64,000 nucleotides of DNA, from positions 1 through 64,000 of the forward strand of contig NZ_JAJRCG010000005.1 in assembly GCF_028679125.1 (NCBI RefSeq), written 5' to 3'. This stretch comes from Methanoregula sp. GTDB taxonomy: Archaea; Halobacteriota; Methanomicrobia; Methanomicrobiales; Methanospirillaceae. The position numbers were made by a program, and so were the translations under genes. Of this stretch, positions 17,108-26,778 are shown in pieces. Each line of letters starts with the position of its first letter. The stretch's first letter is position 1. The notes under the pieces are model-generated. The model was not told the DNA's origin. It did not search any database and worked only from the letters and a program-made list of their open reading frames with translations.

Positions 17108-18352
17108 TTACCCGGTATCCGCCAGAGACAGGAGATGGTGTCGGAAGAGATCCATGGCCCTGCGTGTTCCCTCCCTCGGTTTTTTACTGTCCTGGTATCC
17201 CATGGTGATCGTCATGCATCCCCGGAACGTGCTGGTGAGGAAGCAGGTAGTGGGCATGTAACCCCCCGGGTAGCAGAGATAGGCATCAGAGAGTCCTGCA
17301 ACCTCGGGAAGCGTGATCGTGCCGGGGTTCGAGATAAAAATGTCCGCAAGACCCGCTCTCTGGAGGGCTGCCATCTGCTCCACCATCCGGTGGATATTAC
17401 GGCCCTCCGGGTCAGAGGCCGTATCCATCTCAACCTGTTCGGCGATACCGATGCATCCCCCTGCCTTGAGCCGCTTTGTCTCTGCAATGACGCGGGGAAG
17501 GATCCCGTTCATTCCCTCACCCGACCTGCGTTCGAGAGCAAAACAGACATTGACCGCCTGGTTGCTCATCACCCGCGATCCATCGTTCTGGTGCTGGCGG
17601 AGATTGACGGGGAAATAGATATCAATCGGACCCGGGTGCCCCGTAAGATCACTCATGGCGAGGAAGTAGGCCGCCATCAGCGCATCATTGATACTGCCCC
17701 CGAGCCGTTTTGCCTCCGCCCGGATCGCTTCCAGAACCGAAGGAGTGATACATTCCCGGTGATACGTGGTGGGTTGCTGCGATGTCCCGAACGGATCGGG
17801 CCACATGGGGTTGATCACTTGCATATCGGAAGAGACCGGTTTTTCTTCATGGGGCCATCTCCTTGTCCAGAGCGTGTCACGCTCCGGGATCCCCCCTTCC
17901 GCGGGAGAGAGGCTGCCCGGCTGCATGTATTCCTGGAGCAGCTGGGACATGAGCGTCTGGAGGCCGAAGCCATCAGCAGCGGCATGCGCAAGGTTGATGA
18001 CGATCACATCTCCCGAAGAGCGTCGCAGGAGACGGAAACGGCATTGCAGCGGACCATACGGATCAACCGGCCCGATGACCAGAGGGTGATAGTTCCCGTT
18101 GGATTCCACGACTTGTAATGGTGGGAAAGATGCAGGTTCTGCCATCTCCCAGTATGCCGGGCCATTCCCCCGGACAAGCCGGCTGTGCAGGACCGGGTGA
18201 GCTAGGAGACACGCATGCGCTGCCTCTTCAAGGAGACGGGGGTCGAGCTGCCGGTCGAACTCCATCACCGCGCAGAGCGTGGCATCGCCCATAAGCCGGA
18301 CTGAATCGGTGAACAGATCGAGCGCGGATGCCTCGCGGGTGTACATGCTCAC
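17108..18352 (-). CDS. Condensation-domain-like acyltransferase
   Basis: A 414-residue protein with the H-x3-D-G active-site motif of the condensation/wax-ester-synthase/alcohol-acetyltransferase superfamily (LAHAAADGFG; His123, Asp127, Gly128). Other conserved segments are GSINDALMAAYFLAMS in the middle and the bridging IFISNPGTITLPEVAGL near residue 330. Such proteins transfer acyl groups from CoA or carrier thioesters to an alcohol or amine. No carrier protein or NRPS gene is nearby, so the substrate is open. The start may be GTG 18352 or ATG 18346. Confidence 0.8.
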   Translation of the reverse strand: MSMYTREASALDLFTDSVRLMGDATLCAVMEFDRQLDPRLLEEAAHACLLAHPVLHSRLVRGNGPAYWEMAEPASFPPLQVVESNGNYHPLVIGPVDPYGPLQCRFRLLRRSSGDVIVINLAHAAADGFGLQTLMSQLLQEYMQPGSLSPAEGGIPERDTLWTRRWPHEEKPVSSDMQVINPMWPDPFGTSQQPTTYHRECITPSVLEAIRAEAKRLGGSINDALMAAYFLAMSDLTGHPGPIDIYFPVNLRQHQNDGSRVMSNQAVNVCFALERRSGEGMNGILPRVIAETKRLKAGGCIGIAEQVEMDTASDPEGRNIHRMVEQMAALQRAGLADIFISNPGTITLPEVAGLSDAYLCYPGGYMPTTCFLTSTFRGCMTITMGYQDSKKPREGTRRAMDLFRHHLLSLADTG

Positions 18353-18578
18353 AACAAGAATTCCCGGATTAATAAATCTGTATCCTATCGGGGGGTGAAA
18401 GTAAGCTGTACTGGCCGGCGTAACGCTGACGTTTATTCCGGGTATTTATACTTTTAGCACAACGATTGCCCGGCGATCCCAGGAGTATTGCAGGCCCCGG
18501 CAGACGGACTCGCACACGGATACGCGGACGGTAGCAGATCAAACGGGGAATTAATAGTATGAAAATCTCATCTTATTC

Positions 18579-19598
18579 ATGGATGATACAAGTATTGCCC
18601 GCCATCAGAAACCGGGGAGAGTATCTGCCCGGGCATGTGGCCGATCCCGTGAAGGGACCCGCGGCATCTGTTGGTATTTCCTGTTCATCGCCTTCGCAGT
18701 TTTCCTGATAGCGGTCCCCGCTTCTGCGGGATCAGGTTCCAACATATCAGTACAACCGGCCGGAAATGCACCGGAAAATGTGACCATCAGCATCTATGTT
18801 ATAGATTTCAACCGTGTCGACGTGGGAGCCGGGACAGTTGGCGTGGATTATTACTTAAACCTCAAATCCGATACACCGGTATCGATCAATGATTTCGAGC
18901 TTATGAACGGGGCAGTAACATCGATCACACCCGTCACAGATACACCCCATGAAAAAGAGTACCGGATCGTTTCCGTCCTGACGACCGAACCCGACCTCAG
19001 CCGTTACCCGTTTGACCGGCATACTCTCTCTATCAAGATGGAGTCCAAACAGAAAAACGAACAAGAGCGGCTCTTTGTCATTGACCAGGAAACGAGTGGC
19101 CTCTATCGTGAAGCAGACCTCCCGGGATGGACCTTTTCCGGCACCCGTTTTGCTGTTACAAACGCGTCATATCTCCCCGGTGAGGTTCCGTACTCCCGGG
19201 CAGTCTTCAGTTTTGGTATTACGAGAGATGTTACCTCAACAGTCCTGAAATTTTTCCTGCCGATTATGCTCATCGTCATCGTCTCGCTTTCATCGCTGAT
19301 GATGAAGATCTCATCCCGTCTCGGCCTGAACGCCTCGATGTTCCTTGCCGCAGTGCTCATCCACTGGCGTATCGCCGATGCAATTCCGGCTGTTGCCTAT
19401 GCGACGTTCCTCGACCTGTTCATGATCATCACGTATGCAACGCTCGTCATGGCACTTCTTTCCGGCATCCTTATCATGAGATTCACCGAGACCCATAATA
19501 CCTCACGGGTTGAACAGATCGATTACTGGTCCATACGGGTTATCCCCCCGGTCACCATTACCCTGTATTTCCTGCTCTTCCTGACCCTGGTCATCTGA
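18579..19598 (+). CDS. Pentameric ligand-gated ion channel homologue (Cys-loop superfamily, prokaryotic type)
   Basis: A 339-residue protein. After a basic N-region and signal helix (about 31-50) comes an extracellular beta-sandwich of about 170 residues with the superfamily landmark SRYPFDRHTLSIKM (141-154) and the pre-M1 strand YSRAVFSFGI. Four membrane helices follow: M1 about 222-242 with the conserved Pro228 in FFLPIM, M2 about 247-268, M3 about 273-301, and M4 about 317-339 ending the protein. This is the plan of GLIC/ELIC-type channels. There is no cysteine in the extracellular domain, as usual for prokaryotic members. There is no long M3-M4 loop. The ligand is unknown. No ribosome binding site is evident, so the mRNA may be leaderless. 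Confidence 0.85.
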   Translation: MDDTSIARHQKPGRVSARACGRSREGTRGICWYFLFIAFAVFLIAVPASAGSGSNISVQPAGNAPENVTISIYVIDFNRVDVGAGTVGVDYYLNLKSDTPVSINDFELMNGAVTSITPVTDTPHEKEYRIVSVLTTEPDLSRYPFDRHTLSIKMESKQKNEQERLFVIDQETSGLYREADLPGWTFSGTRFAVTNASYLPGEVPYSRAVFSFGITRDVTSTVLKFFLPIMLIVIVSLSSLMMKISSRLGLNASMFLAAVLIHWRIADAIPAVAYATFLDLFMIITYATLVMALLSGILIMRFTETHNTSRVEQIDYWSIRVIPPVTITLYFLLFLTLVI

Positions 19599-19610
19599 AC
19601 GGGTGCTGGC

Positions 19611-19648
19611 CGTCCCTCCCCCCGGCAGGGACGGGCGGTCATATTTTT
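19611..19648 (+). terminator. Hairpin plus T-run after the ion channel gene
   Basis: CGTCCCT (19611-19617) pairs perfectly with AGGGACG (19627-19633), and a T6 run follows at 19643-19648. It lies just downstream of the channel gene stop at 19598. Confidence 0.6.
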
Positions 19649-19883
19649 TCCAACGATGGCTTGCCGTTTCCTGCATGACCACCAATCCGTGTCGGGGGCC
19701 AAAGGCCCCTTCGTATTTTTCTCCGGGGCCGTCCCGGTAACCCGTGTGGCATCAGGAAGATCTGGATGGGGCAATGGGGGGCTCATTGTTATAAAATCCA
19801 TGGGGTTATCAACCATTCCGGCGTACTAGTACCATTATCCATCCGGCCGGAAAACTACAACACCGGTACATACTCCTTCATGC

Positions 19884-22800
19884 ATGTTTGACCAGACCAT
19901 TCCCTTTGGTATCCGCAGAACCGATATCGATAGTGGAACCGAAAAACTGGTCCGTGCACTGGAGGGGAGTATCGGGGAACGCCGGCAGGATATCATCACC
20001 GGGCTTGCAGAAACGGGGACAACCATCCTCCCCTGTATCCTTCGTGCATTTGAGGATCCCGGAAAGAAAGACCTGATGGCCGCTGCCGGGGAGGTGCTCG
20101 TTCTCTGGGGAGATCCGGTATTTTCCCTTCTTGCAGAATTTTTTGAGAACACGGATCCCGCAACCCGGGCTGCAGCAGCCGGCGCATGGGGATACCTCGG
20201 AAAACCGGCAGGACCCTATCTTGTTACCGCGCTGAACGATCCCTCACGGGATGTCAGATACCGGGCCGCTCTTGCGCTGACCCAGATCGGATGGGTGTTT
20301 CCTCCCGAGCAGATCCGCGAGGAGGTCACCTGTGCAGTCTTACTGGGCGAGACAAAAGGGCTGATACGGAAAAAGAAAGCGGCAGTTCCCGTCTTACTCG
20401 ATCTACTGGATGACGAAGATTACCGGATGAAGGCCGGGGCGATCAAGGGACTCGGGGAGATCAAATCCGTAAAGGCCCTCCCCCGGCTCGCCCCGCTGAT
20501 CCGGAGCAATGAGATTGAAGTCCGTTCCGCTGTTGTTGAAGCGCTCGGCAAGATAGGGAATACCAGGATCATTCCGGTCCTTGTTCACGCGCTGGGTGAT
20601 TCCACGCCGTATGTACGGATCGAAGCGGTCTGGGCTTTAGAAAAACTGGGATGGAAGCCGGAGAACAACCAGCAGATGGTACGGCTCCTGATTGCCAAGG
20701 AACAATGGGAAAAACTCTCCCAGCTCCCGGCGGAGGCAATTCCTGCTCTTGTCCCGGCCCTCCTTGATGCAAATCCCAGCATCCGGAACAAGGTGACCGC
20801 GATCCTTGTCTCGCAGGGAAAAGCCGCGGTTCCGGCGCTTATCCAGGCACAGAAAAGTTCTCACGATCCGCTCAAAAATGCTGCAACAGAGGTACTTGCG
20901 CAGATACAAACCTCAGCGGGTACCCGGTCCATCTCGCCGGTTCTCAAAGGAATCAGCAACCATTCCTGGCTGCTGAGCGATGAGGCAATCCCCGAAGACC
21001 AGAAACTGACCGTAACGTTCGATGACCCCGAGGAGGATCTTGAACAGAAGATCGCAGAACCTCTTGAAGAGAAGATCCGGCGCCTGTCCGCACTGATCCG
21101 TGATCCGGACCCTGCGATACGGGTGGTTGCTGTTGAAGAACTGCGAGCAACCGGCCTTCCGGGATTCAATCCCCTCCACACTGCAGTACAGGATCCCGAT
21201 ACCGGGGTACGATCGGCCGCTGCCGAAGCCCTCGGTGCCATAAAAAGCGTCAGGGCACTCCCCTCTCTCATCCGCCTGCTCCGAACCGATCCTGAAACCG
21301 TCGTGCGGATTGCATCAGCACGCGCACTGGGCGTCATCCAGGATGCATACGCGATCCCGCCCCTCATCGAACAATTGTCTCATCCTGATGACGGGGTCAG
21401 GAGCGCAGCAGCGTCTGCACTGGGAACTATCGGCAGCCCGGCACTCCCGGCCATCCTTACCAAGACCCGGGACCGGAATACGAGGATACGTGCAGCCGCC
21501 ATACGGTCCCTGGGAGCGATGAAGGATCCCGTAGTGATACCCTATATCATCCGGGGTTTCACCGAACAGGATCCCGGGGTACGTACTCATGCGGCCCTGG
21601 CACTGGATGCCGTTGCAAAGACAATTCCCCAGAGATTTCTTGAGATCATCCCCGGGCTGATCCTGGCCGGAAGCACTGCTGAACGGGGTGGGATTCTTGA
21701 TACCCTGGCAACCATGGAGAACGAACAGGTTCTCTGGATTGCCTGTGCCGTGCGGGATGACCCGGATCCGATCGTTCAGAAAAAGGCTCTGGATATTATC
21801 CGCAAGTGGCAGCCGGACCTGCTGGCCGGGCCAAAGAAGGGTGCATTGCAGCCACGCGATGAACATACTCTCCGGATCCTTGTTGGACAACTGTCTGATC
21901 GCAATCCGGCAATCCGGAAAACAGCGGAGGATCAACTGAAGGAGACGGGACAACCGGCTGTCCTGATCCTCCTCTCTGCCCTTCGAGACAGTCCCACCGC
22001 GGTCTGCGGGATCATCACGGGCATTATCGCCTCCATGCAGGCAAGTGTTGTTGGCGACCTTATCGATGCGATCCATGACGAATCGCCGGTTGTCCGGGAG
22101 GTTGCAGTAACCCTCCTGGGACCGTGTCCAGAGGAACGTGCCATTCACGCAATCGGCTGGGTACTCTATGGTGAGACGGAACCGGATATCCGGAAAATTG
22201 CTGCAGTATCCCTCGGAAAAACCGGGAATAAATCCAGTATCCAGCCCCTGGTGAACAGTCTTGCCGATATTCCGGAGGTGAGCCGGGCCGCAATCGAAGC
22301 CCTGGGAACCATCGGGGGTGATGATGCCTGCAATGCGCTGATCACCTTCCTCGAGACTGCACCGGATGATGCAATCCCCGGCGTTGCACAAGCCCTTGCC
22401 CGCTGCGGGGAACCGGCCCGGGACGCTCTTTTTTTGGCCCTCATGAAGAAGGGTCCCGCATTCCGGCGGAATGTGGTCGCGGTACTGGATCACCTGTCCT
22501 GGCAGCCGGAGGATATGCCCGGCCGGATCCGGTACCTGGTGGCAAAAGGTGACTGGGACACCCTCCTTGCAATGGGTCTTCCTGCGCTCCAGTGCCTGAT
22601 CGCCTCGTTCGACGACGAGGTCAAAGAAAACCGTCTGGAAGTTGCACGGATCATCGGGCACCTGGGAGAACCGGCACGCATCCCCGTTGTCCGGGCATTG
22701 TCCGATGATCGTGCCTTTGTGCGTGAAGGCGCGGTTCTCACTCTTGGCTTCCTGGGAAAATCCTCGGAAAAAAATATCGCAGGCCGGCTCAGGGACCCGG

Positions 22801-25436
22801 ATGCACTGGTCCGGTACGCTGCTGCACAATCCCTTGACCGGATCCAATGGGTTCCCCAGGGGGAAGGGCCCGCTGCATTATACGATGTTGCCAAACGGGA
22901 CTGGGGCCATGTGGTAGTACACAAAAAAACTGCGGGGCCTGCCCTTGTCCGGGTGCTCGGCGACCTCGATTTCGAGGTACAGTCCGGTACAATCCGCACG
23001 CTGGGGATTCTTGGTGACCTGCGGGCAGTGCCGTACCTGATCCTGCTTGCGAAAAAAACCGAGGATATCCGGATCATCCAGGCTGCGATCTCTGCACTGG
23101 GGCACCTGGCATGTCCCGAGGTTCAGCAGTTCCTGCTCGAGTCCCTTTCGCATCCGGTCTTCGCCGTACGGACCCTTGCGGCAGTATCGCTTGAAAAGAC
23201 CGGCTGGACTGCCCGGGATACTGCCGAAAAAGTCCAGGTTTTCATTGCTCTCCAGAACTCCGGTGCCCTTGCAACGATGGGGCCGGCGATCATTCCCCTG
23301 CTTGTCCGGGCGCTTGACGACGATCAGGTGCTGGGCCGGCTGGTGATCACGGAAGCGCTGATAAGCATGGGTGAACCGGCGATTGCCGGTCTTACGGACA
23401 TTATCCATGGGGATGACAAGCACCTGATGGGTACAGCCCGGAACATGCTGGCGCTTCTCAAAAAACGGGAGCCGCCCCGGGATGGCACAGACCGGTACGA
23501 TACCTGCACTCCCTACGGTGCGTCGGGTGCGATCAGCCCTGCGGAGATAAAAAAACGCCTGGAGCAGATCCGCGAATTGCTTGCGGGTGCAGATGAGAGC
23601 ACAAAACTGAATGCCGTGGCCTTACTCCAGCCCCTTGGCCAGCCGGCGGTTAACGATCTCACCGCTCTCGTACGGGATGAGAATCCCGCGGTGACGATCG
23701 CCGCACTTCATGCACTGGGACGGATAAACGCCCCCGAGGCGCTGCCAGTAATGATCTCCCTCGTGGGCGATCCCAATCCCGATATCCGCAGGGCCGTTGC
23801 GGAATCGCTGGGATGTTTCCGGGATGCCTCCGTGATTCCCTCCCTGGTCCGGTGTTTCATGGACCCGAGTGCATCCGTCCGTTCCGAGGCAATCCGGGCA
23901 CTCTCCGGTATGGGCAGTTTTGCCATGCGGCCTGTGCTCGAAGCAACGGAAGATCGCGAGCCGCAGATCCGTTCCGCTGCGCTTGAAACCCTGGGAAAAT
24001 TCCCGGACCCGGTGGTTCTTCATCCCCTGGTAAAATCTCTTACCGATCCTGATGAGCATGTCCGGTTCACCTCGGCAAAAGTGCTGGGGTCCCTGGTGGC
24101 GCGACCCGATTCCCTGGTGATCGATGTCCTGACAAAGATCCAGACGGAAGGCGACCCTGAGACCCGGTTAGTCTCGCTGGATGTACTCTTGTTCACTGAT
24201 GATGTCCGTGCGCTCGATCTGCTGGACCTCCTGACGCATGATGAAAACGAGCAGATCAGTGCCAAAGCCCGGGAACTTGTTGCCAGGAAGGAGAATGAAG
24301 CGCAGCAGGCCTCCATGTCAGGGGAACCTGCCACGGTACCCGCTGAAAAGGATATCTCCCGGTGTATCCACGATCTGGCGAATAAAAACCCGAAGGTTCG
24401 CAAAGGAGCGGCCACGATCCTGCGGGGATTCGGGGAGCCCGCGGTCATTCCCCTCCTGCATGCCTATGCCCGTTCAGATCCCGAGGTCCAGGCGGTCATT
24501 GCCGGGGTGCTGGAATCAATGGGCGGATCTCTTGTCGATGAGCTTGACGGTGCACTGGATCATATTGATGCATCGGTCCGGATAGCCGCAGCCTGCGTTC
24601 TTGTGAAAATTCACGATCCCCGCAGCGTGCAGATTCTCGGGCACGCGTTGTATGGGGCGTCAGACCCAAAAACCCGCCAGGCTATTGCAGAATCGATCGG
24701 ACTCCTGGGAGACCGTCGCGGTGCAAAGGCCCTTGCCGATATCCTCGGGGATCCCTCCCGTGACGTGAACCTTGCTGCCATCCGGTCGCTGGTGATGCTG
24801 CGCGATGCCATTGCAATCCGGCCGCTTATCGGGCAATTGTACAACCCTGATGAGGATAGTGTTCTCGCTGCAACCGACTCCCTCCGGCAGCTCGGCGAAC
24901 CGGCCCGGGCAGACATGGTAAATCTGCTCTGTAAAGGAGATCATGCCCGTAAAGCGATTGCGGCGGGCATTCTTGAGGATCTCAACTGTGTTCCCCAGGA
25001 CCCGGTGGAGCGGGCCTATTTCCTGATCGGGAAAGAACAGTGGTATGCGTTTGAAGAGATCGGGGAGAAGGCGCTGGGCCCTCTTGGTGAATCTCTTGGC
25101 GACAACGATGTCCATATCCGCCTGGGGGTTATCACAGCCATTGCAAAAATCGGCGGCACCGGGGCAATCCGGCCGCTGATTTTTGCCCTCAATGATCCCT
25201 CCCCGATCGTGCGACATCGTACGGAAAATTTCCTGGTAAATATCGGGGCACCGGTTGTTGAAGCGCTGACAAATGCCCTGGATCACGGGGATATCCACGC
25301 CCCCTCACAAGCAGGGAAAATTCTCTTAAAAATCGAACAGGCAAAGCATTCCCCCCAGGAGGACCGTGCGCCCGAACTCCCGCCTGAGCATAATCCGGAG
25401 GATAATCCGGGAGATATTCCCCCGACCGGGGAATGA
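19884..25436 (+). CDS. Giant HEAT-repeat protein
   Basis: An 1850-residue soluble protein built almost entirely of PBS-lyase/HEAT-type helical repeats of about 31 residues (typical unit: DPDPAIRVVAVEEL...VRSAAAEALGAI). It should form a long superhelical scaffold. Six units carry a distinct insert with a Trp or Cys followed by Pro and a (Y/L)xxAKxxW stretch: Trp137, Trp257, Trp873, Trp989, Trp1108 and Cys1702. Several are spaced 116-120 residues apart, which reveals a higher-order repeat. A Pro/Glu-rich disordered tail ends the protein (PELPPEHNPEDNPGDIPP). There is no signal peptide and no enzymatic domain. HEAT proteins of this class bind partner proteins or act in lyase-type chromophore or Fe-S chemistry. 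Nothing here selects among these. Confidence 0.88.
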   Translation: MFDQTIPFGIRRTDIDSGTEKLVRALEGSIGERRQDIITGLAETGTTILPCILRAFEDPGKKDLMAAAGEVLVLWGDPVFSLLAEFFENTDPATRAAAAGAWGYLGKPAGPYLVTALNDPSRDVRYRAALALTQIGWVFPPEQIREEVTCAVLLGETKGLIRKKKAAVPVLLDLLDDEDYRMKAGAIKGLGEIKSVKALPRLAPLIRSNEIEVRSAVVEALGKIGNTRIIPVLVHALGDSTPYVRIEAVWALEKLGWKPENNQQMVRLLIAKEQWEKLSQLPAEAIPALVPALLDANPSIRNKVTAILVSQGKAAVPALIQAQKSSHDPLKNAATEVLAQIQTSAGTRSISPVLKGISNHSWLLSDEAIPEDQKLTVTFDDPEEDLEQKIAEPLEEKIRRLSALIRDPDPAIRVVAVEELRATGLPGFNPLHTAVQDPDTGVRSAAAEALGAIKSVRALPSLIRLLRTDPETVVRIASARALGVIQDAYAIPPLIEQLSHPDDGVRSAAASALGTIGSPALPAILTKTRDRNTRIRAAAIRSLGAMKDPVVIPYIIRGFTEQDPGVRTHAALALDAVAKTIPQRFLEIIPGLILAGSTAERGGILDTLATMENEQVLWIACAVRDDPDPIVQKKALDIIRKWQPDLLAGPKKGALQPRDEHTLRILVGQLSDRNPAIRKTAEDQLKETGQPAVLILLSALRDSPTAVCGIITGIIASMQASVVGDLIDAIHDESPVVREVAVTLLGPCPEERAIHAIGWVLYGETEPDIRKIAAVSLGKTGNKSSIQPLVNSLADIPEVSRAAIEALGTIGGDDACNALITFLETAPDDAIPGVAQALARCGEPARDALFLALMKKGPAFRRNVVAVLDHLSWQPEDMPGRIRYLVAKGDWDTLLAMGLPALQCLIASFDDEVKENRLEVARIIGHLGEPARIPVVRALSDDRAFVREGAVLTLGFLGKSSEKNIAGRLRDPDALVRYAAAQSLDRIQWVPQGEGPAALYDVAKRDWGHVVVHKKTAGPALVRVLGDLDFEVQSGTIRTLGILGDLRAVPYLILLAKKTEDIRIIQAAISALGHLACPEVQQFLLESLSHPVFAVRTLAAVSLEKTGWTARDTAEKVQVFIALQNSGALATMGPAIIPLLVRALDDDQVLGRLVITEALISMGEPAIAGLTDIIHGDDKHLMGTARNMLALLKKREPPRDGTDRYDTCTPYGASGAISPAEIKKRLEQIRELLAGADESTKLNAVALLQPLGQPAVNDLTALVRDENPAVTIAALHALGRINAPEALPVMISLVGDPNPDIRRAVAESLGCFRDASVIPSLVRCFMDPSASVRSEAIRALSGMGSFAMRPVLEATEDREPQIRSAALETLGKFPDPVVLHPLVKSLTDPDEHVRFTSAKVLGSLVARPDSLVIDVLTKIQTEGDPETRLVSLDVLLFTDDVRALDLLDLLTHDENEQISAKARELVARKENEAQQASMSGEPATVPAEKDISRCIHDLANKNPKVRKGAATILRGFGEPAVIPLLHAYARSDPEVQAVIAGVLESMGGSLVDELDGALDHIDASVRIAAACVLVKIHDPRSVQILGHALYGASDPKTRQAIAESIGLLGDRRGAKALADILGDPSRDVNLAAIRSLVMLRDAIAIRPLIGQLYNPDEDSVLAATDSLRQLGEPARADMVNLLCKGDHARKAIAAGILEDLNCVPQDPVERAYFLIGKEQWYAFEEIGEKALGPLGESLGDNDVHIRLGVITAIAKIGGTGAIRPLIFALNDPSPIVRHRTENFLVNIGAPVVEALTNALDHGDIHAPSQAGKILLKIEQAKHSPQEDRAPELPPEHNPEDNPGDIPPTGE

Positions 25437-25894
25437 GAAGATCTCGTTCGGTGAGCGTGAGTACAATGGCTCTCGTTCCGGCGTACGTCCTGTAGGAGGA
25501 TCTTCGCGACGTTTTGCTGTTACCCTGCCGGAAAAGTGCCCTTCGTATCAGCGTTTTAATCGCCTTTCCCGGGGTCGGATGGGGCAAACAGGGTGCCCGA
25601 ACTATTCGCGATTCGATGGCCCGTAATGGCCATTCTGTGAGGGGCAAATCTGCCGTATTTCGATAATCAAAGTTAAAATCGGGCTTATTTTCCACAGGAA
25701 ACGAAAACGGGGGTGTTACGGGTTTTCCCGGAATCGTCCTTAGCGGGAAACTGGGAATCGGAGCCCCGAACGGGCTTATTTCTCTGTAAGTCTTATCCCC
25801 TCAATCCGGGCCTCGCCCCCTTCCGGGACCGGTGGCGCAAGGTGGGTATATCGGCTGAAACGGTTTTTTCCATTTCCATTGTCCCGGGCTAAAA
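25437..25894. other. Intergenic stretch, nothing recognised
   Basis: GC-rich sequence after the HEAT-repeat gene. Open frames on both strands here are short extensions of neighbouring frames with no family character. The promoter of the next gene begins at its right end. Confidence 0.4.
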
Positions 25895-25912
25895 TTTTTA
25901 TAAAAATATTTA
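25895..25912 (+). promoter_or_regulatory. TATA box for the KTSC gene
   Basis: A strong archaeal TATA-like run (TTTTTATAAAAATATTTA) set in GC-rich DNA. Its centre is about 40 nt before ATG 25943, predicting a leader of about 15 nt. Confidence 0.65.
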
Positions 25913-25942
25913 ACCCGTCAACGCACGTGTAAGACAGTAGTG

Positions 25943-26167
25943 ATGTGTTTGGAACGACAGCCTGTTAAATCCCGAATTCTGAACTCTGTCGGCTATGATG
26001 ACAGCACAAAAATCCTGGAGATCGAATTTCACAACCGGCTTGTTTACCAGTACCTGGGAGTCCCGCCGAAAATCTACGCCGATCTCATGCGTTCGGAAGA
26101 GATAGGGAAATACTTTTCAGAGAAAATCCGGCCCAAGTTCCAGACAAAAGCACTGGCCGCCAAATAA
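25943..26167 (+). CDS. KTSC-domain protein
   Basis: A 74-residue protein that is just one KTSC domain: VKSRILNSVGYDDSTKILEI, then FHNRLVYQYLGVPPKIYADL and SEEIGKYFSEKIRPKF. The domain was first described at the C-terminus of some lysyl-tRNA synthetases and also occurs alone. Its function is not known. A GTG three bases upstream (25940) is the alternative start. Confidence 0.88.
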   Translation: MCLERQPVKSRILNSVGYDDSTKILEIEFHNRLVYQYLGVPPKIYADLMRSEEIGKYFSEKIRPKFQTKALAAK

Positions 26168-26200
26168 CCGGATTCGTGGCTGATTGTCCCGGCAGGGGGA

Positions 26201-26710
26201 TTACAACAGCACCGTGTAGCCTGCCGCACCCAGTACATGGATGAGCCGCTCGTCCCAGGCAGCATCATCGGGTTCGGTGATGGCGTTGATCTCGTTTTCA
26301 AAAATTTCTGTCAGCCGTTCCTCTTCCGATGCAAGGAATCTCTGGCACATGATCCGCCCGGCCCGTTTCCCCTCCGCGTCAAGGATCAGGATGCGCCAGC
26401 AGCCATAATCCCGGCAGATCTCCGGGCGTGTCAGGTGGACGGTGCAGTACCCTTTTGCCTCGTTCCGGTCGAACCGGAAGAACGGACATGCCTCGGGGCG
26501 TTCGGAAAATATACTCCGGTCCCGGAACAGTCCATACTTGTCCGGGTCAACCGTCACTTCCGTTTTCTCTCCGGTATACTCGTTGTTGACAAGGTACCGG
26601 TAGTTCCCGTAATCCTCCCGTATCGTATGGACAAGGCCAAGGTGGCTGCAACATTCCCCGCACTGGCTGCATTCAAACGGCATGTGGAATCTGGTACCGG
26701 GTATTATCAT
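26201..26710 (-). CDS. YkgJ-family cysteine cluster protein
   Basis: A 169-residue protein with the family signature at its N-terminus (FECSQCGECCSHLG), and further cysteines in EACPFFRF, KGYCTVHLTRPEICRDYGCW and MCQRF. These are the conserved ligand set of YkgJ-like putative zinc- or iron-binding proteins. The start is either 26710 or the internal ATG 26683, directly before the Cys motif. Neither has a clear ribosome binding site. A second family member lies at 38714-39136. Confidence 0.85.
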   Translation of the reverse strand: MIIPGTRFHMPFECSQCGECCSHLGLVHTIREDYGNYRYLVNNEYTGEKTEVTVDPDKYGLFRDRSIFSERPEACPFFRFDRNEAKGYCTVHLTRPEICRDYGCWRILILDAEGKRAGRIMCQRFLASEEERLTEIFENEINAITEPDDAAWDERLIHVLGAAGYTVLL

Positions 26711-26778
26711 TGCCGGGACTTAACCGTGGCGGAACCCCATCCGCATCACGGGATTGTGGCGGAGTATTTCCCGTGAAT

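Noticed and set aside
17135-18118. Plus-strand frame of 327 codons opposite the condensation-domain gene
   Set aside because: It is the shadow of the minus-strand gene, which has an active-site motif; the plus frame has none.
21315-22847. Long minus-strand open frame (510 codons) inside the HEAT-repeat gene
   Set aside because: It is antisense to a clearly coding, GC-rich repetitive gene; the translation has no family pattern and the long frame follows from codon bias.
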